64,000 nucleotides of DNA. Source: Mucilaginibacter phyllosphaerae (GTDB lineage Bacteria > Bacteroidota > Bacteroidia > Sphingobacteriales > Sphingobacteriaceae). This document shows positions 42,092 to 51,187 of the stretch, one piece after another (position 1 is the stretch's first letter; the number at the start of each line of letters is the position of its first letter). Below the pieces are notes generated by a model. It saw nothing but the letters and a program-made list of their open reading frames with translations. It did no database searches and had not been told where the DNA came from. Made by a program: the position numbers and the translations under genes. The DNA lies in NCBI RefSeq assembly GCF_004378255.1, contig NZ_SNQG01000001.1, positions 930,001-994,000 on the forward strand, read 5' to 3'.

Positions 42092-42850
42092 TTAAAACCG
42101 GGTATAAATGGCTGCCTGTATTACGTGGTTAAAATAGGTGCTTGTTTTTTGCTGCACAAACTGGTTAAGGTATCCAAATTCCAGATCAGCCCTTTTTTTC
42201 ATACGAAAACCCAGGGATACGTAAGCACGGTTCTGATCAAAAAGGTGATAATTTACATTGTGATTGTTTTGCACATTGGCAAATACCTCGTTCTGTAAAC
42301 CTACAAATACGCCATTAGTAAATACAGCAGTTTTTTTTAACGGTATAACAGCCCTGGCAAAATAACGCAGGCGTTGCGAAAAATAAGGAGTTTGTTTGGC
42401 GGTGGTATTGGCTAAAAAACGCTGTTCTAACCTAAAACGCTGCTGCAGGATGGCCGCTTTGCCAATTTTAGTATTAATGCTAAATTGCTCCCAACTGCGG
42501 CTTTCGGGGTTAAAAGTCTTTGCACTATCTGTAGCCCAGGAGTTTGTAGCAATATATACATACCCCACCGAAATCATTTTATTAGCAAAATAGTAATTTA
42601 ACGATGGGCGCAATAATAGCGTAGTAACATAATCGTAGTTAACCGTACCGGGATTTGACTTATAAGCGTGATCCCACATGGCGTAATTATTAGCCGAACG
42701 GGATTGCGCGTCAACAGATACGCCCCATTTCTTCGTGAATTTTTGGGTGTAAAACAATGCTACCCAACCAGAAAGACTATACTCTTGTGCTAAAAGTTTA
42801 GGAGCTGAAATTGTGATAAGCAAACTGAAAATCAGTAAGTTTTTCTTCAT
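42092..42850 (-). CDS. DUF2490 outer-membrane protein (tandem paralogue 3)
   Basis: A 252-residue DUF2490 protein with a signal peptide (1-21, ending LAQ). Its core and C-terminus closely match the gene at 41271 (same RFRLEQRFL, FSQRLRYFARAV, LQNEVFANVQNNH, DQNRAYVS and LNQFVQQ blocks) but it has ~16 extra residues after RSANNY (containing WDHAYKSNPGTVNY). The start is the ATG at 42850; a TTG nine codons upstream is not convincing. Together with 41271 it forms a same-strand pair with 110 bp between them. The duplication may let surface loops diverge. Confidence 0.85.
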   Translation of the reverse strand: MKKNLLIFSLLITISAPKLLAQEYSLSGWVALFYTQKFTKKWGVSVDAQSRSANNYAMWDHAYKSNPGTVNYDYVTTLLLRPSLNYYFANKMISVGYVYIATNSWATDSAKTFNPESRSWEQFSINTKIGKAAILQQRFRLEQRFLANTTAKQTPYFSQRLRYFARAVIPLKKTAVFTNGVFVGLQNEVFANVQNNHNVNYHLFDQNRAYVSLGFRMKKRADLEFGYLNQFVQQKTSTYFNHVIQAAIYTRF

Positions 42851-43025
42851 TAGGCGGTAACCCTGCGAAGATAGCAAAACACGTGATATTTAAAGCGAAC
42901 TGTCTGAATAAATGTTTATTATACATTTTAGCCGCGTTTATTTAACCGGGGGCTAGCGGCTCATCCAAGCTAATATTGTAAAAAACACGTCAAGCGAATT
43001 GCCTTTCACCATTTAATTCCAGGTG

Positions 43026-44048
43026 CTAATCTTTAAACTTTACTATCCTTTTCCTGCCAATATCATACGTTAAACGGAAAGCCTCCTGATTACTGAAATA
43101 TCCGGGGGTATTGTGCAGGCTTAATACAAATTGCCCACGCAGGCCGTTAGCTATAAACGGGGTGTAAATAATATCTAAACGATTGTATGTTTTGTACTGG
43201 TAATAAGCATCGCCAAAGGCAATATGATGGCCATCGCCTTTATAAAATTCATCATAAAGGGCAAAACGTTTATAACCCGCATAAACGCTTGCTACAAAAC
43301 CGGTTGGCTTTTGCCAGCCGTCTATTCCGCGGGTGCGTTCTAAAGATAGCATGCCGCCAGCTTCAACATTCAAAGAATCCAGAAACGTTTTGTGGCTAAA
43401 GTTAGCTCCTATCCTGATCTGTGCCGCGCCATTGTCTCTGATATGGTCATCAGGAATAGCTATTGCCGGGCCGGCATCATGCAGTAAAAAAAAATAGTGC
43501 GATACGTAAAACGGCCCATCTAACGATGGCTGATATTTACCCGAAAAGCCAAACAGGAACTGTTCCCTATCTACATTGGTTTGGCGGCTCACCCAATCTA
43601 TCCAAACGGTTTCGGTAACATGGCTGTTTTTAAATCGCGTTAGCAAACCCTCTACATTAGGGCGAAAATAGCGCAGGGTATCATTCAGCATGGCGCGCGG
43701 GTAATCGGTCAACAAACCTTCGCGGTTAAAGGCACCTGCGTTAAACAGCCAGTTTTTACCGGTGTAGCTGTAATAGGCTACCGGGTTAACCCGCACAAAA
43801 AACGGATTCCCCCCAAACTCGTGCAGGGCATTAGCGCCAAAAATAAAATGGTTGCTGCTATCGATATTAAAGCCTGCATCGGCCGTAATACGCACGCCCG
43901 AGTAAGTGCGCGAGCGCTGTACAAATTCCTTATACTCGCGGTTATCAAAAAAGCTCATTCCATTTACATGAAAATCAACGTTCTGTGCGCTTGCCACCCG
44001 GGCTGTAAGTATAGTAACTAATAATACTAAGTATATTTTTTTGATCAT
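43026..44048 (-). CDS. Outer-membrane beta-barrel protein, unknown family
   Basis: A 340-residue protein I do not recognise. A signal peptide (1-21, ending ASA) is followed by strands with aromatic girdle residues: IFGANALHEFGGNPFFVRVNPVAYYSYTGKNW, YVSHYFFLLHDAG, AAQIRIGANFSH, YAGYKRFALYDEFYKG and a C-terminal LTYDIGRKRIVKF. This is a typical outer-membrane barrel pattern. It ends 148 bp before the DUF2490 pair and begins 11 bp after the GT39 stop, so it is probably in the same operon as GT39. A role in export or anchoring of a glycosylated surface product is possible but speculative. Confidence 0.65.
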   Translation of the reverse strand: MIKKIYLVLLVTILTARVASAQNVDFHVNGMSFFDNREYKEFVQRSRTYSGVRITADAGFNIDSSNHFIFGANALHEFGGNPFFVRVNPVAYYSYTGKNWLFNAGAFNREGLLTDYPRAMLNDTLRYFRPNVEGLLTRFKNSHVTETVWIDWVSRQTNVDREQFLFGFSGKYQPSLDGPFYVSHYFFLLHDAGPAIAIPDDHIRDNGAAQIRIGANFSHKTFLDSLNVEAGGMLSLERTRGIDGWQKPTGFVASVYAGYKRFALYDEFYKGDGHHIAFGDAYYQYKTYNRLDIIYTPFIANGLRGQFVLSLHNTPGYFSNQEAFRLTYDIGRKRIVKFKD

Positions 44049-44059
44049 GCTTTCGCGAT

Positions 44060-45778
44060 TTATTCAACTGTAAAATTTATAATGCGGCTGTTTTTACTAC
44101 CCGCAAACGGCTCTGTGCGCAAAGAAAAAAACAAATCAAACGTGCCTTTTTGCATGGGCGCAGTTACTGCCATCCTGTAATGTTTGCTTGCTCCTTTTGG
44201 CAAGGCAATATTATTAAACATACTATCTGCCGGTTGTACGCTAATGGGCGTAACATGCACAAAAAAACAGGCCTCTAACGTTACCGGGTGCTTATAGCCG
44301 GCGTTGGTAAAATTAACAGCAAAAGGATAGGGATTGGTTATCGTAAGGTCAAATTCAAACTTTTGGCCGGGTTTGGCTTTAATGAGCGTTTCTTTGGTGT
44401 TTATAGCTATTTTTTGATAGGTACGTGCATCACCTACCCAGCCGCCATACCACGTGCCGGCATTACATTTAATGCTATCGGTTGTAATGCCGGGCATATT
44501 ATTTTTTACTAAAAAATAAATGCGCTGATGCTGCAGGCTGTCTTCCATCGGCCAGATATCAAACATTGTGCGCCCGTAATACCGCGAGTCGTACGCAAAA
44601 CCTTTAAGGCTGCGGGTGTAATAACTGTATTTAGATGGATTTTGAAAACCCTCGTCCATCACTATAAAAGCATTCCCCGCCTTTTGATGTACCAGGCCTG
44701 CCCATTCATGAAAACCAAAATAACTTTTTAAAGCTTCCACCTTTTTTATATAAGGGAAGCCGCCTATCAGCGAAATCCTCAACAAAAGTATCAGCACAAT
44801 ATTTGCAATTGCCAGCCTGTAAAACCATTTGCCATTAAAATTTTGACGGGCAAAACTGATAAGGGCAAGGCATAACAACGGGATGAAAGCAATTAACGTA
44901 TAATGCGGCTGCACATTCACTTTTAGGGTATTCAACAAAAAAAAGCCGAATGTGCCGATGGCATTAAATATGAGTGCACGCGTAAATACATCTGTTACTT
45001 TAGTGCCTAAACCTTTATAAAACAAAAACCAGCTGATAAAGGCGCCGCCCAGTAAAAGCTGCCCTACTACATAAGTGATACTGATAGATACATCATACCC
45101 AAAAGCCGATGAACGCTCAAATAACTGGTAATTAATCGCCGGGAACCCCCTATGCATCTGCCACAAAATATGCGGCGTATAAACTGCAAGCCCGGTTAGT
45201 ATAGCCAGATAAAAGGTTTTACGGTTAAACAGCTTAAGGTTTGATAGCAGCGTAAAACCAACCAATAGCACCCCGTGATATTTGCTGTAAAGCAGGCAGG
45301 CCACGATAATACCGATGGCAAAAGCTGTTAGCCAGCTATCCTGATCCAGGTATTTTTGGTAGCAATAATAAAACAGCACCGCAAAGAAAAACAACGGTGC
45401 ATCGGGCGTGCTGGTAAAGCCGTACACATGAAATATCAATATGCCCGACACGAGTAACATAAACCATTTGGGGCTTACCTGGTATCGTTTTAAGATTAAC
45501 CATAGCAGATAAATAGCCAGGCTGTTACTTAATACGGTAAGCAGGCGTAAACCAAGTTCGTTAGGTATAAGGGCATCGCCTATCTTGATGAACAGGGCCA
45601 CCATAGGCGGATGATAAAAATAGCCCCAATCCAGCTTTTGGGCAAACATCCAATAGTAGGCCTCATCGGCATGCAGTTCTAAAGTGTATGCCTGTATGGC
45701 GTTAAGCAGCATCCAGCATAGTATAAAATACCATATAGGTTTATCATACTGTACAGAATTGCTTGCCGTGTTTGCCAT
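44060..45778 (-). CDS. GT39-family (PMT/ArnT-like) glycosyltransferase
   Basis: A 572-residue integral membrane glycosyltransferase, GT39/GT83 type, using polyprenyl-phosphate sugars. N-terminal signature: ELHADEAYYWMFAQKLDWGYFYHPPMVALFIKIGD, with the catalytic Asp-Glu near residue 38-39. About eleven helices span residues ~14-360, followed by a ~200-residue periplasmic C-terminal domain with strand patterns such as KFEFDLTITNPYPFAVNF. Relatives glycosylate lipid A (ArnT), proteins or lipids; the acceptor is unknown. It is 11 bp upstream of the outer-membrane gene at 43026. Divergent from the DinB gene. Confidence 0.87.
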   Translation of the reverse strand: MANTASNSVQYDKPIWYFILCWMLLNAIQAYTLELHADEAYYWMFAQKLDWGYFYHPPMVALFIKIGDALIPNELGLRLLTVLSNSLAIYLLWLILKRYQVSPKWFMLLVSGILIFHVYGFTSTPDAPLFFFAVLFYYCYQKYLDQDSWLTAFAIGIIVACLLYSKYHGVLLVGFTLLSNLKLFNRKTFYLAILTGLAVYTPHILWQMHRGFPAINYQLFERSSAFGYDVSISITYVVGQLLLGGAFISWFLFYKGLGTKVTDVFTRALIFNAIGTFGFFLLNTLKVNVQPHYTLIAFIPLLCLALISFARQNFNGKWFYRLAIANIVLILLLRISLIGGFPYIKKVEALKSYFGFHEWAGLVHQKAGNAFIVMDEGFQNPSKYSYYTRSLKGFAYDSRYYGRTMFDIWPMEDSLQHQRIYFLVKNNMPGITTDSIKCNAGTWYGGWVGDARTYQKIAINTKETLIKAKPGQKFEFDLTITNPYPFAVNFTNAGYKHPVTLEACFFVHVTPISVQPADSMFNNIALPKGASKHYRMAVTAPMQKGTFDLFFSLRTEPFAGSKNSRIINFTVE

Positions 45779-45847
45779 TTATCAGATTATGCTGCAAATG
45801 TAAAATAAAAGCCGCATGCACAGTATGCTTAATCAGCCGGATTATTT

Positions 45848-45855
45848 TAGATTTG
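45848..45855 (+). promoter_or_regulatory. -7 promoter element of the DinB-family gene
   Basis: TAGATTTG exactly matches TAnnTTTG, 26 bp before the ATG at 45882. The -33 element is not obvious. Confidence 0.45.
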
Positions 45856-45881
45856 AGCGTTGATAATAAAGACTTACAGCT

Positions 45882-46340
45882 ATGCTTGATAAACAATTAG
45901 ATATTATGCTGCAACCGCGCATAAAAATATTAGAAACATTACAGGGCTTTACAGTAGCGCAGTTAAACACCATACCGGCGGGTTTTAACAACAACATTAT
46001 CTGGAACCTGGGCCACATGGTAGCCGCCCAGCAAGGTGTGTGCTACAAACGTGCCGGGTTAAATACCTGGGTTGATGATGCTTTCTTTCAGCGATATAAA
46101 CCGGAAAGCAAACCAGAAGCACCAGTTGATGAGGAGGAGTTTGAGAACATTAAACAACTACTGGTAAGCAGTTTAGATCAGTTAAAAAAAGATTATGCCG
46201 ACAGCGTTTTTACCAATTACCCGGCATGGACAACCCGTTACGGCGTAAAGATAGCTAATATTGAAGATGCCCTTGCCTTCTTACCCTTCCACGAAGGCTT
46301 ACATATTGGTTATATTATGGCCATGAGGAAACTGGTATAG
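45882..46340 (+). CDS. DinB-family protein
   Basis: A 152-residue DinB_2-type four-helix protein. Metal-binding His are expected in IIWNLGHMVAAQQGV and FHEGLHIGYIMAM, which match the family's two conserved helices. No signal peptide. The family includes putative metal-dependent hydrolases and thiol transferases, and no specific reaction can be assigned. It is monocistronic between divergent GT39 and convergent GT4 genes, with only 8 bp to the GT4 stop. It differs clearly in sequence from the DinB protein at 2172. Confidence 0.85.
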   Translation: MLDKQLDIMLQPRIKILETLQGFTVAQLNTIPAGFNNNIIWNLGHMVAAQQGVCYKRAGLNTWVDDAFFQRYKPESKPEAPVDEEEFENIKQLLVSSLDQLKKDYADSVFTNYPAWTTRYGVKIANIEDALAFLPFHEGLHIGYIMAMRKLV

Positions 46341-46348
46341 ACAGGTTT

Positions 46349-47356
46349 TTACAGGCCCAGGATCTGCTGATATAGTTTAAAATAGTCCCCTGCCATTTTC
46401 TCTTTTGAAAATTGGGAACTGGCCCAATCGCGGCAATCTTTACGGTTGATAGCGCCCAGTTGCCCTATTACATCCACCACTTCATCTACAGTATTTACCA
46501 AAAAACCCGTTTTTCCGTGCCGGATCAGCTCTGGCATCGATCCTTTGTTGAACGCGATCACCGGGGTGCCGCACAGCATAGCTTCGGCCACGCTCATTCC
46601 AAAGGGTTCGGCAAAATTTATAGGGTGCAGCAGGGCCAGGGCATTGCCTAAAAGCTCGTTCCGCTTGTCGGGGCCGGCCGGGCCAATGTATTGGATCTGG
46701 TCGTTCAACTGGGGCTCTACCCGTTCTTTAAAGTAGTTTTCGTCCTGGATGATACCGGCAATTATTAGCCTTTTTTTCGCCTTTTTTGACACTTCAATCG
46801 CCTCTAAAGGACCTTTATCATGATGGATACGGCCAAAGTAGAGCAGGTAGTCCTGCGGGTGTTCGGTAAACTTAAAATCTTCGGTATTTAAGCCGTTATA
46901 AACCGTTGCGATGTAATCCAGCTCGGTGCTGCGATCGGCATTGCTGATAGATACATAATGCCCGCGCGAATTGTACTTTTTATAAACCGGGATGATCCGC
47001 GGCGATGAAAAGCCATGTATGGTAGTGATCACCGGGGTATTGATCAGCCCGGTATAACTTAATGGCAAAAAATCAAAATTATTATGGATGATGTCAAAAT
47101 CACCGGCTTGCTCCATCAGGTTGCTGATGTGCAGGCACTCCAGTACTTTGGCATCCTGGGTACGGTCTTCCTCGTAGCCTTGCGCGCATACGGATTGCAA
47201 TTTACCTTCGGTAACAGAGTCACCTGTGGCAAAAAGCGTAACATCTACGCCATGGTTTATCAAGCCTTCGGCAATGTTAGAGGCAACCTGTTCCCACGGG
47301 CCGTAATGCCTGGGCGGTGTGCGCCAGGCAACGGGGGCTAAAATAGCTGCTTTCAT
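46349..47356 (-). CDS. GT4-family glycosyltransferase
   Basis: A 335-residue cytoplasmic GT4 (GT-B fold) glycosyltransferase. N-terminal acceptor domain: AWRTPPRHYGPWEQVASNIAEGL, FDIIHNNFDFLPL. C-terminal donor domain: YLLYFGRIHHDKGPLEAIEVSKKA, and the catalytic EPFGMSVAEAMLCGTPVIAFNKGSMPELI with the conserved E(x7)E. Its start is immediately after the stop of the larger glycosyltransferase gene (1 bp apart), so they are translationally coupled. Substrate unknown; relatives transfer mannose or glucose. Confidence 0.9.
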   Translation of the reverse strand: MKAAILAPVAWRTPPRHYGPWEQVASNIAEGLINHGVDVTLFATGDSVTEGKLQSVCAQGYEEDRTQDAKVLECLHISNLMEQAGDFDIIHNNFDFLPLSYTGLINTPVITTIHGFSSPRIIPVYKKYNSRGHYVSISNADRSTELDYIATVYNGLNTEDFKFTEHPQDYLLYFGRIHHDKGPLEAIEVSKKAKKRLIIAGIIQDENYFKERVEPQLNDQIQYIGPAGPDKRNELLGNALALLHPINFAEPFGMSVAEAMLCGTPVIAFNKGSMPELIRHGKTGFLVNTVDEVVDVIGQLGAINRKDCRDWASSQFSKEKMAGDYFKLYQQILGL

Positions 47357-47357
47357 T

Positions 47358-49634
47358 TTAGCACATCTTTACCTGCTCATCCAACTTATTATACTCGTAC
47401 TCCAGTTCAAACGCCTTTAGCACGGTAAGGTGCGATATCAGGTACGCTAATGTACTTTCGGCACCCTGGTTACGGTTGATGCCTGTTGGCAATAAACCAT
47501 CGCAGCAGCCCTTGGTTTCATGGTCGTAAAGCGGTGCGCGTAACGTATTTTCGCCCAGGAACCACTTATAGCTCAAAAACATTTTTTCGATATACTGCGG
47601 CTTGCGGAAGATCTGGTAGGCCTGGAAATGCATCAGTACCATGGCCATCGTTTCGATAGCCTGCTGGTCAAACGTAGGGAATTTACCGCCACGGTAATAC
47701 CAGCCGTCGTTACCAACAGGGCTTAAGTACCCGTTAGACAGGGTTAATTTATCTAAAAATGCCATCGTTTTAAGGGCGATGTCTTTCGCTTTCTGGTTAC
47801 CTGTTATCTCGCACGAGTGCAACAGGGCCAGCGGAAGAATGGCGTTATCATAGGTCATGCTTTCTTCAAACCACTCCCAATCATCAGACCGGGTGTTTTC
47901 GTAAGCATCAATTAACGGCTGGGTTAAGCGCACCAGTTCGGCAACTATACCTTCATCCGTTGGGAATGCCTGCAGGTACAAAGCTATCCCGATAATGGTA
48001 TTTGCCTGCCCGCGGATATGTTTTAAAGCCTTAAAATGCGGGTAAGATTTATGGAAGATCTCCATCGCAAACTCGCGGTAAGAATTACTTGCCGCGCAAT
48101 TTATTAAGTGGCCTAAAGCCCAGATGGTGCGGCCAAATGAATCTTCGGATCCTACTTCATCCAGGTACTGGCGGCTAAAACTTAAAAAATTACGGAAGTT
48201 ACCATCCTCTGTTTGCATGTAGTGGATATAACTTAAATAAATAGGCAGCAGTTTAAAGGCATCATTACTTTTGCTGCGCTGGTAGGCCATCAAAGCCATA
48301 ATAAGGGCGCGGGAGTTATCGTCCAGGCAATAACCTTCCTTTAAGTTGGGGATCCCGTATTTAGCGTGTTGTACAATACCGGTATCATCGGTTAGGCGCA
48401 AAACGTGCGTAAGGCTGAATTTTGGCAATATCTCCGGGTCAACAATACTGTTTTTTAAGATCTTATCGCTAAAATCGTGTTTGGCTGCAGCTATCTGTGC
48501 TACACGGATAAACTCTGCGCCGGTTGCAGGCCAGCGTAAATGCAGCCCATATTCGTATGCATTTGTTTTTAGTTCATCTAAAACCTCTTTGTTATCTAAC
48601 AATTCGTTAACCGTTTCGGCAAGGGCATCTGCATTTTTAAATTCAAATAAACGCCCGCGGCCATCAGCCAGCAACTCGGTAGCATGCCAGTAAGGTGTTG
48701 ATACCACAGCAGCCCCTGCCCCAACTGCATAAGATAGCGTACCGCTGGTTATCTGTGCTTCGTTAAGATATGGGGTAACATAAACTTCGGCAGCGGTTAA
48801 GTAATCTATCAGTTCATCTTCGGCCACAAATTTATTGATGAATGACAGATGCTTGGAAACATTTAGCTGCGCAGCCAGGCTTTTCAGGTGGTCGCGGTAT
48901 TCCTCGCCCGAGTTTTTGATAACGCCCGGATGGGTATTACCCAATACCACATACATTACATCGGGATGTTTGGCAACTATTTTTGGTAATGCTTTTACTA
49001 CAGTTTCTAAACCTTTATTACGGCTTAATAAACCAAATGTAAGCATCACCCGGTGGTTTTTAAACTGACTTAAGTTTTTAACCGGGTTTACCTCCGGGGC
49101 TTCCAGATCAGGCACACCGTGCTCTATGATCTGAATTTTATCTTCGGGGATATCATATATGGTGGTCAGGAATTCAACCGCACGTTTGCTCATCACGATG
49201 ATCTTTGACGATTGCTCGGCAATTTCGCGGATGATGATGCGCTGTACGTAGCTGGGGTCTTTTAATATGGTGTGCAGGATAGATATCAGCGGTTTTTCTA
49301 ACCGGTTTATCAGCGGTAAAATATAAATGCCGCTTTCGCCGCCATAGATGCCAAATTCATGCTCTAATATCACGGCATCAACAGAACTGGTGTTGATATA
49401 ATTTGCTGCGCGGATGTAATCTTTTTGATGGTTTTGGCGAACAACGTATTTAACATGTGCAGGATATTCATATTCCTGAATATTCTCCGAATCGTTTAAA
49501 GCAACAACGTATCCCCCGTCAAGCGGCGACTTCCTTTCGGGGAAATTGGCGTTGATAGCATTCATTAAATTATGGTTAAATGTGGCAATACCACATTCGC
49601 GCGGCGGGTAAGTTGATATGTATGCGATTTTCAT
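47358..49634 (-). CDS. Fusion of GT4 glycosyltransferase and alpha/alpha-barrel domain
   Basis: A 758-residue bifunctional protein. Residues 1-~390 are a GT4 domain: ISTYPPRECGIATFNHNLMNAI, AVILEHEFGIYGGESGIY, VMLTFGLLSRNKGLETVVKALP and AEVYVTPYLNEAQITSGTLSYAVGAGAAVVSTPYWHATELLADGRG. Residues ~400-745 are helical repeats (RLTDDTGIVQHAKYGIPNLKEGYCLDDNSRALIMALMAY, FGRTIWALGHLI) resembling an (alpha/alpha)6 toroid, as in glycosidases. It is coupled to the second GT4 gene. I suggest a shared glycan pathway with GH130 at 38662, since these families co-occur in the phylum; substrate unknown. Confidence 0.85.
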   Translation of the reverse strand: MKIAYISTYPPRECGIATFNHNLMNAINANFPERKSPLDGGYVVALNDSENIQEYEYPAHVKYVVRQNHQKDYIRAANYINTSSVDAVILEHEFGIYGGESGIYILPLINRLEKPLISILHTILKDPSYVQRIIIREIAEQSSKIIVMSKRAVEFLTTIYDIPEDKIQIIEHGVPDLEAPEVNPVKNLSQFKNHRVMLTFGLLSRNKGLETVVKALPKIVAKHPDVMYVVLGNTHPGVIKNSGEEYRDHLKSLAAQLNVSKHLSFINKFVAEDELIDYLTAAEVYVTPYLNEAQITSGTLSYAVGAGAAVVSTPYWHATELLADGRGRLFEFKNADALAETVNELLDNKEVLDELKTNAYEYGLHLRWPATGAEFIRVAQIAAAKHDFSDKILKNSIVDPEILPKFSLTHVLRLTDDTGIVQHAKYGIPNLKEGYCLDDNSRALIMALMAYQRSKSNDAFKLLPIYLSYIHYMQTEDGNFRNFLSFSRQYLDEVGSEDSFGRTIWALGHLINCAASNSYREFAMEIFHKSYPHFKALKHIRGQANTIIGIALYLQAFPTDEGIVAELVRLTQPLIDAYENTRSDDWEWFEESMTYDNAILPLALLHSCEITGNQKAKDIALKTMAFLDKLTLSNGYLSPVGNDGWYYRGGKFPTFDQQAIETMAMVLMHFQAYQIFRKPQYIEKMFLSYKWFLGENTLRAPLYDHETKGCCDGLLPTGINRNQGAESTLAYLISHLTVLKAFELEYEYNKLDEQVKMC

Positions 49635-49878
49635 TTTTTATACAGCAGATGTTATTATAATTTTAATATCCGGATGATTTTATTTGATAACTCAAAAATC
49701 ATTCTGACCCAAAAAGTATGCATCTAAAGCTACTTAAAACAGCAATACAGGCTAAAAATGCACTATTTATCCGGATAGCTACTACCCTGCATAAATTGTA
49801 CCAATTAGCTTAAAAACTATCCAAAAACTTATTTTTCAGTTAATTTTTTAATTATAATTAAACACAATTTGATCTGAT
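49635..49878. promoter_or_regulatory. A+T-rich spacer upstream of the GT4 operon
   Basis: A 244-bp gap between the GT operon (minus) and the aminotransferase gene's 3' end. It is strongly A+T rich and presumably carries the GT operon promoter. I found no exact TAnnTTTG with a -33 partner, no repeat family and no terminator-quality hairpin. Confidence 0.3.
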
Positions 49879-51084
49879 CTATTTTACGCAAGTTGCATCT
49901 GCATGAAAATCAATTGCCTCGGTAATAATGTTGCAGGCGTTGATAAGCTGGGGAGCGGTAATAATAAGCGGAGGGGCCAAACGCATAGAATTGCTGCAAT
50001 GCAGAAACCAATCGGTAATTATACCGTTTTCTATACACCGGTCGATTATTTTTTTATTCAGTTCAAAACTCTTAAATTCTACAGCCAGCATTAAGCCTTT
50101 GCCGCGAATTTGCTTAATGGCAGGATGGGTAAGATAATTACGGATGATGGCCTCTTTTTCGGCAACCTGTTGCACCAGGCCTTCCTCCAGCAATACCTCA
50201 AGCGCTGCCAGGCCGGCGGCGCAGCAAACCGGGTGGCCGCCAAAGGTGGTAATATGCCCCAGGATAGGATTTTCTTTTAAAGCCGCCATCACATCAACGC
50301 CTGCTATAAACGCGCCAACCGGCATGCCGCCGCCCAGTGCTTTGGCCAGCAGCAATATATCGGGTATAATATCAAAGTGCTCAAAGGCAAACAGCTTGCC
50401 TGTACGGCCAAATGCTGCCTGTATCTCGTCCAGTATCAGCAAGGCGCCAACCTGTGTACAGCGGTTGCGCAAGGCCTGCATATAGGCCGCATCCGGCACA
50501 CGCACACCAGCCTCGCCCTGTATGGTTTCCAGTATAACGCAGGCGGTTTGGCTGGTTATCAGATCCAAGCCGGGCAAACTATTCAGATTAATGAAACTGA
50601 TGCCCGGTAATAAAGGGCGGTACGCTTGTTTAAATTCTTCGTTACCCATAACACTTAAGGCGCCATGCGTGCTGCCATGATACGAGTTATTAAATGCCAC
50701 TATCTGCTGCCTGCCGGTAAAGCGTTTGGCCAGTTTCAGGGCCCCCTCTACAGCTTCGCCGCCAGAATTGGTGAAGTAAACAGAATTTAGTGATTTGGGC
50801 AGGATGCTCACCAGCTTTTCGGCAAAGCGCACCTGCGGGGTTTGCACGTATTCGCCATACACCATCAGGTGCATGTATTTATCAACCTGGTTTTTCACAG
50901 CCTGCACCACCCTTGGGTTGCTGTGGCCCAGGTTACTTACCCCAATGCCCGATATCAGATCTGTATGGGCCTTGCCTGTTTTATCGTAAATATAAACGCC
51001 TTCTGCACGCTCAAATTCCAGCAACAGCGGAAAATGCGTTGTTTGGGCGTTGTTATTTAAGAAGAGTTGGCGAAGGGTTAACAT
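49879..51084 (-). CDS. Class III PLP-dependent aminotransferase (ornithine/acetylornithine-like)
   Basis: A 401-residue class III aminotransferase. Visible: THFPLLLEFERAEGVYIYDKTGKAHTDLISGIGVSNLGHS, SVYFTNSGGEAVEGALKLAKRF, FNNSYHGSTHGAL, ILDEIQAAFGRTG, and the PLP Lys in LLLAKALGGGMPVGAFI. The closest functional classes are acetylornithine or ornithine aminotransferase, but no arginine genes are adjacent, so the symbol is withheld. The gap to the Spy-like gene upstream is 103 bp and contains ATCACTAA-type repeats. Cytoplasmic. Confidence 0.9.
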   Translation of the reverse strand: MLTLRQLFLNNNAQTTHFPLLLEFERAEGVYIYDKTGKAHTDLISGIGVSNLGHSNPRVVQAVKNQVDKYMHLMVYGEYVQTPQVRFAEKLVSILPKSLNSVYFTNSGGEAVEGALKLAKRFTGRQQIVAFNNSYHGSTHGALSVMGNEEFKQAYRPLLPGISFINLNSLPGLDLITSQTACVILETIQGEAGVRVPDAAYMQALRNRCTQVGALLILDEIQAAFGRTGKLFAFEHFDIIPDILLLAKALGGGMPVGAFIAGVDVMAALKENPILGHITTFGGHPVCCAAGLAALEVLLEEGLVQQVAEKEAIIRNYLTHPAIKQIRGKGLMLAVEFKSFELNKKIIDRCIENGIITDWFLHCSNSMRLAPPLIITAPQLINACNIITEAIDFHADATCVK

Positions 51085-51149
51085 TACTTAATTAGTAATT
51101 TTGACAAACTTATTCATTCATGCAAAAATCAGCAATCTAAGCGATACTT

Positions 51150-51187
51150 CAATCACTAAATCGCTAATTCATTAAATCACTAACTAA
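51150..51187. repeat. AATCACTAAATCGCTAATTC-type repeat
   Basis: Imperfect tandem blocks (AATCACTAAATCGCTAA, ATTAAATCACTAACTAA) between the aminotransferase gene and the Spy-like gene. A looser relative (AATCACTACTCTCCAATCACC) sits at 23693-23713 upstream of the DUF5606 gene. Confidence 0.4.
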
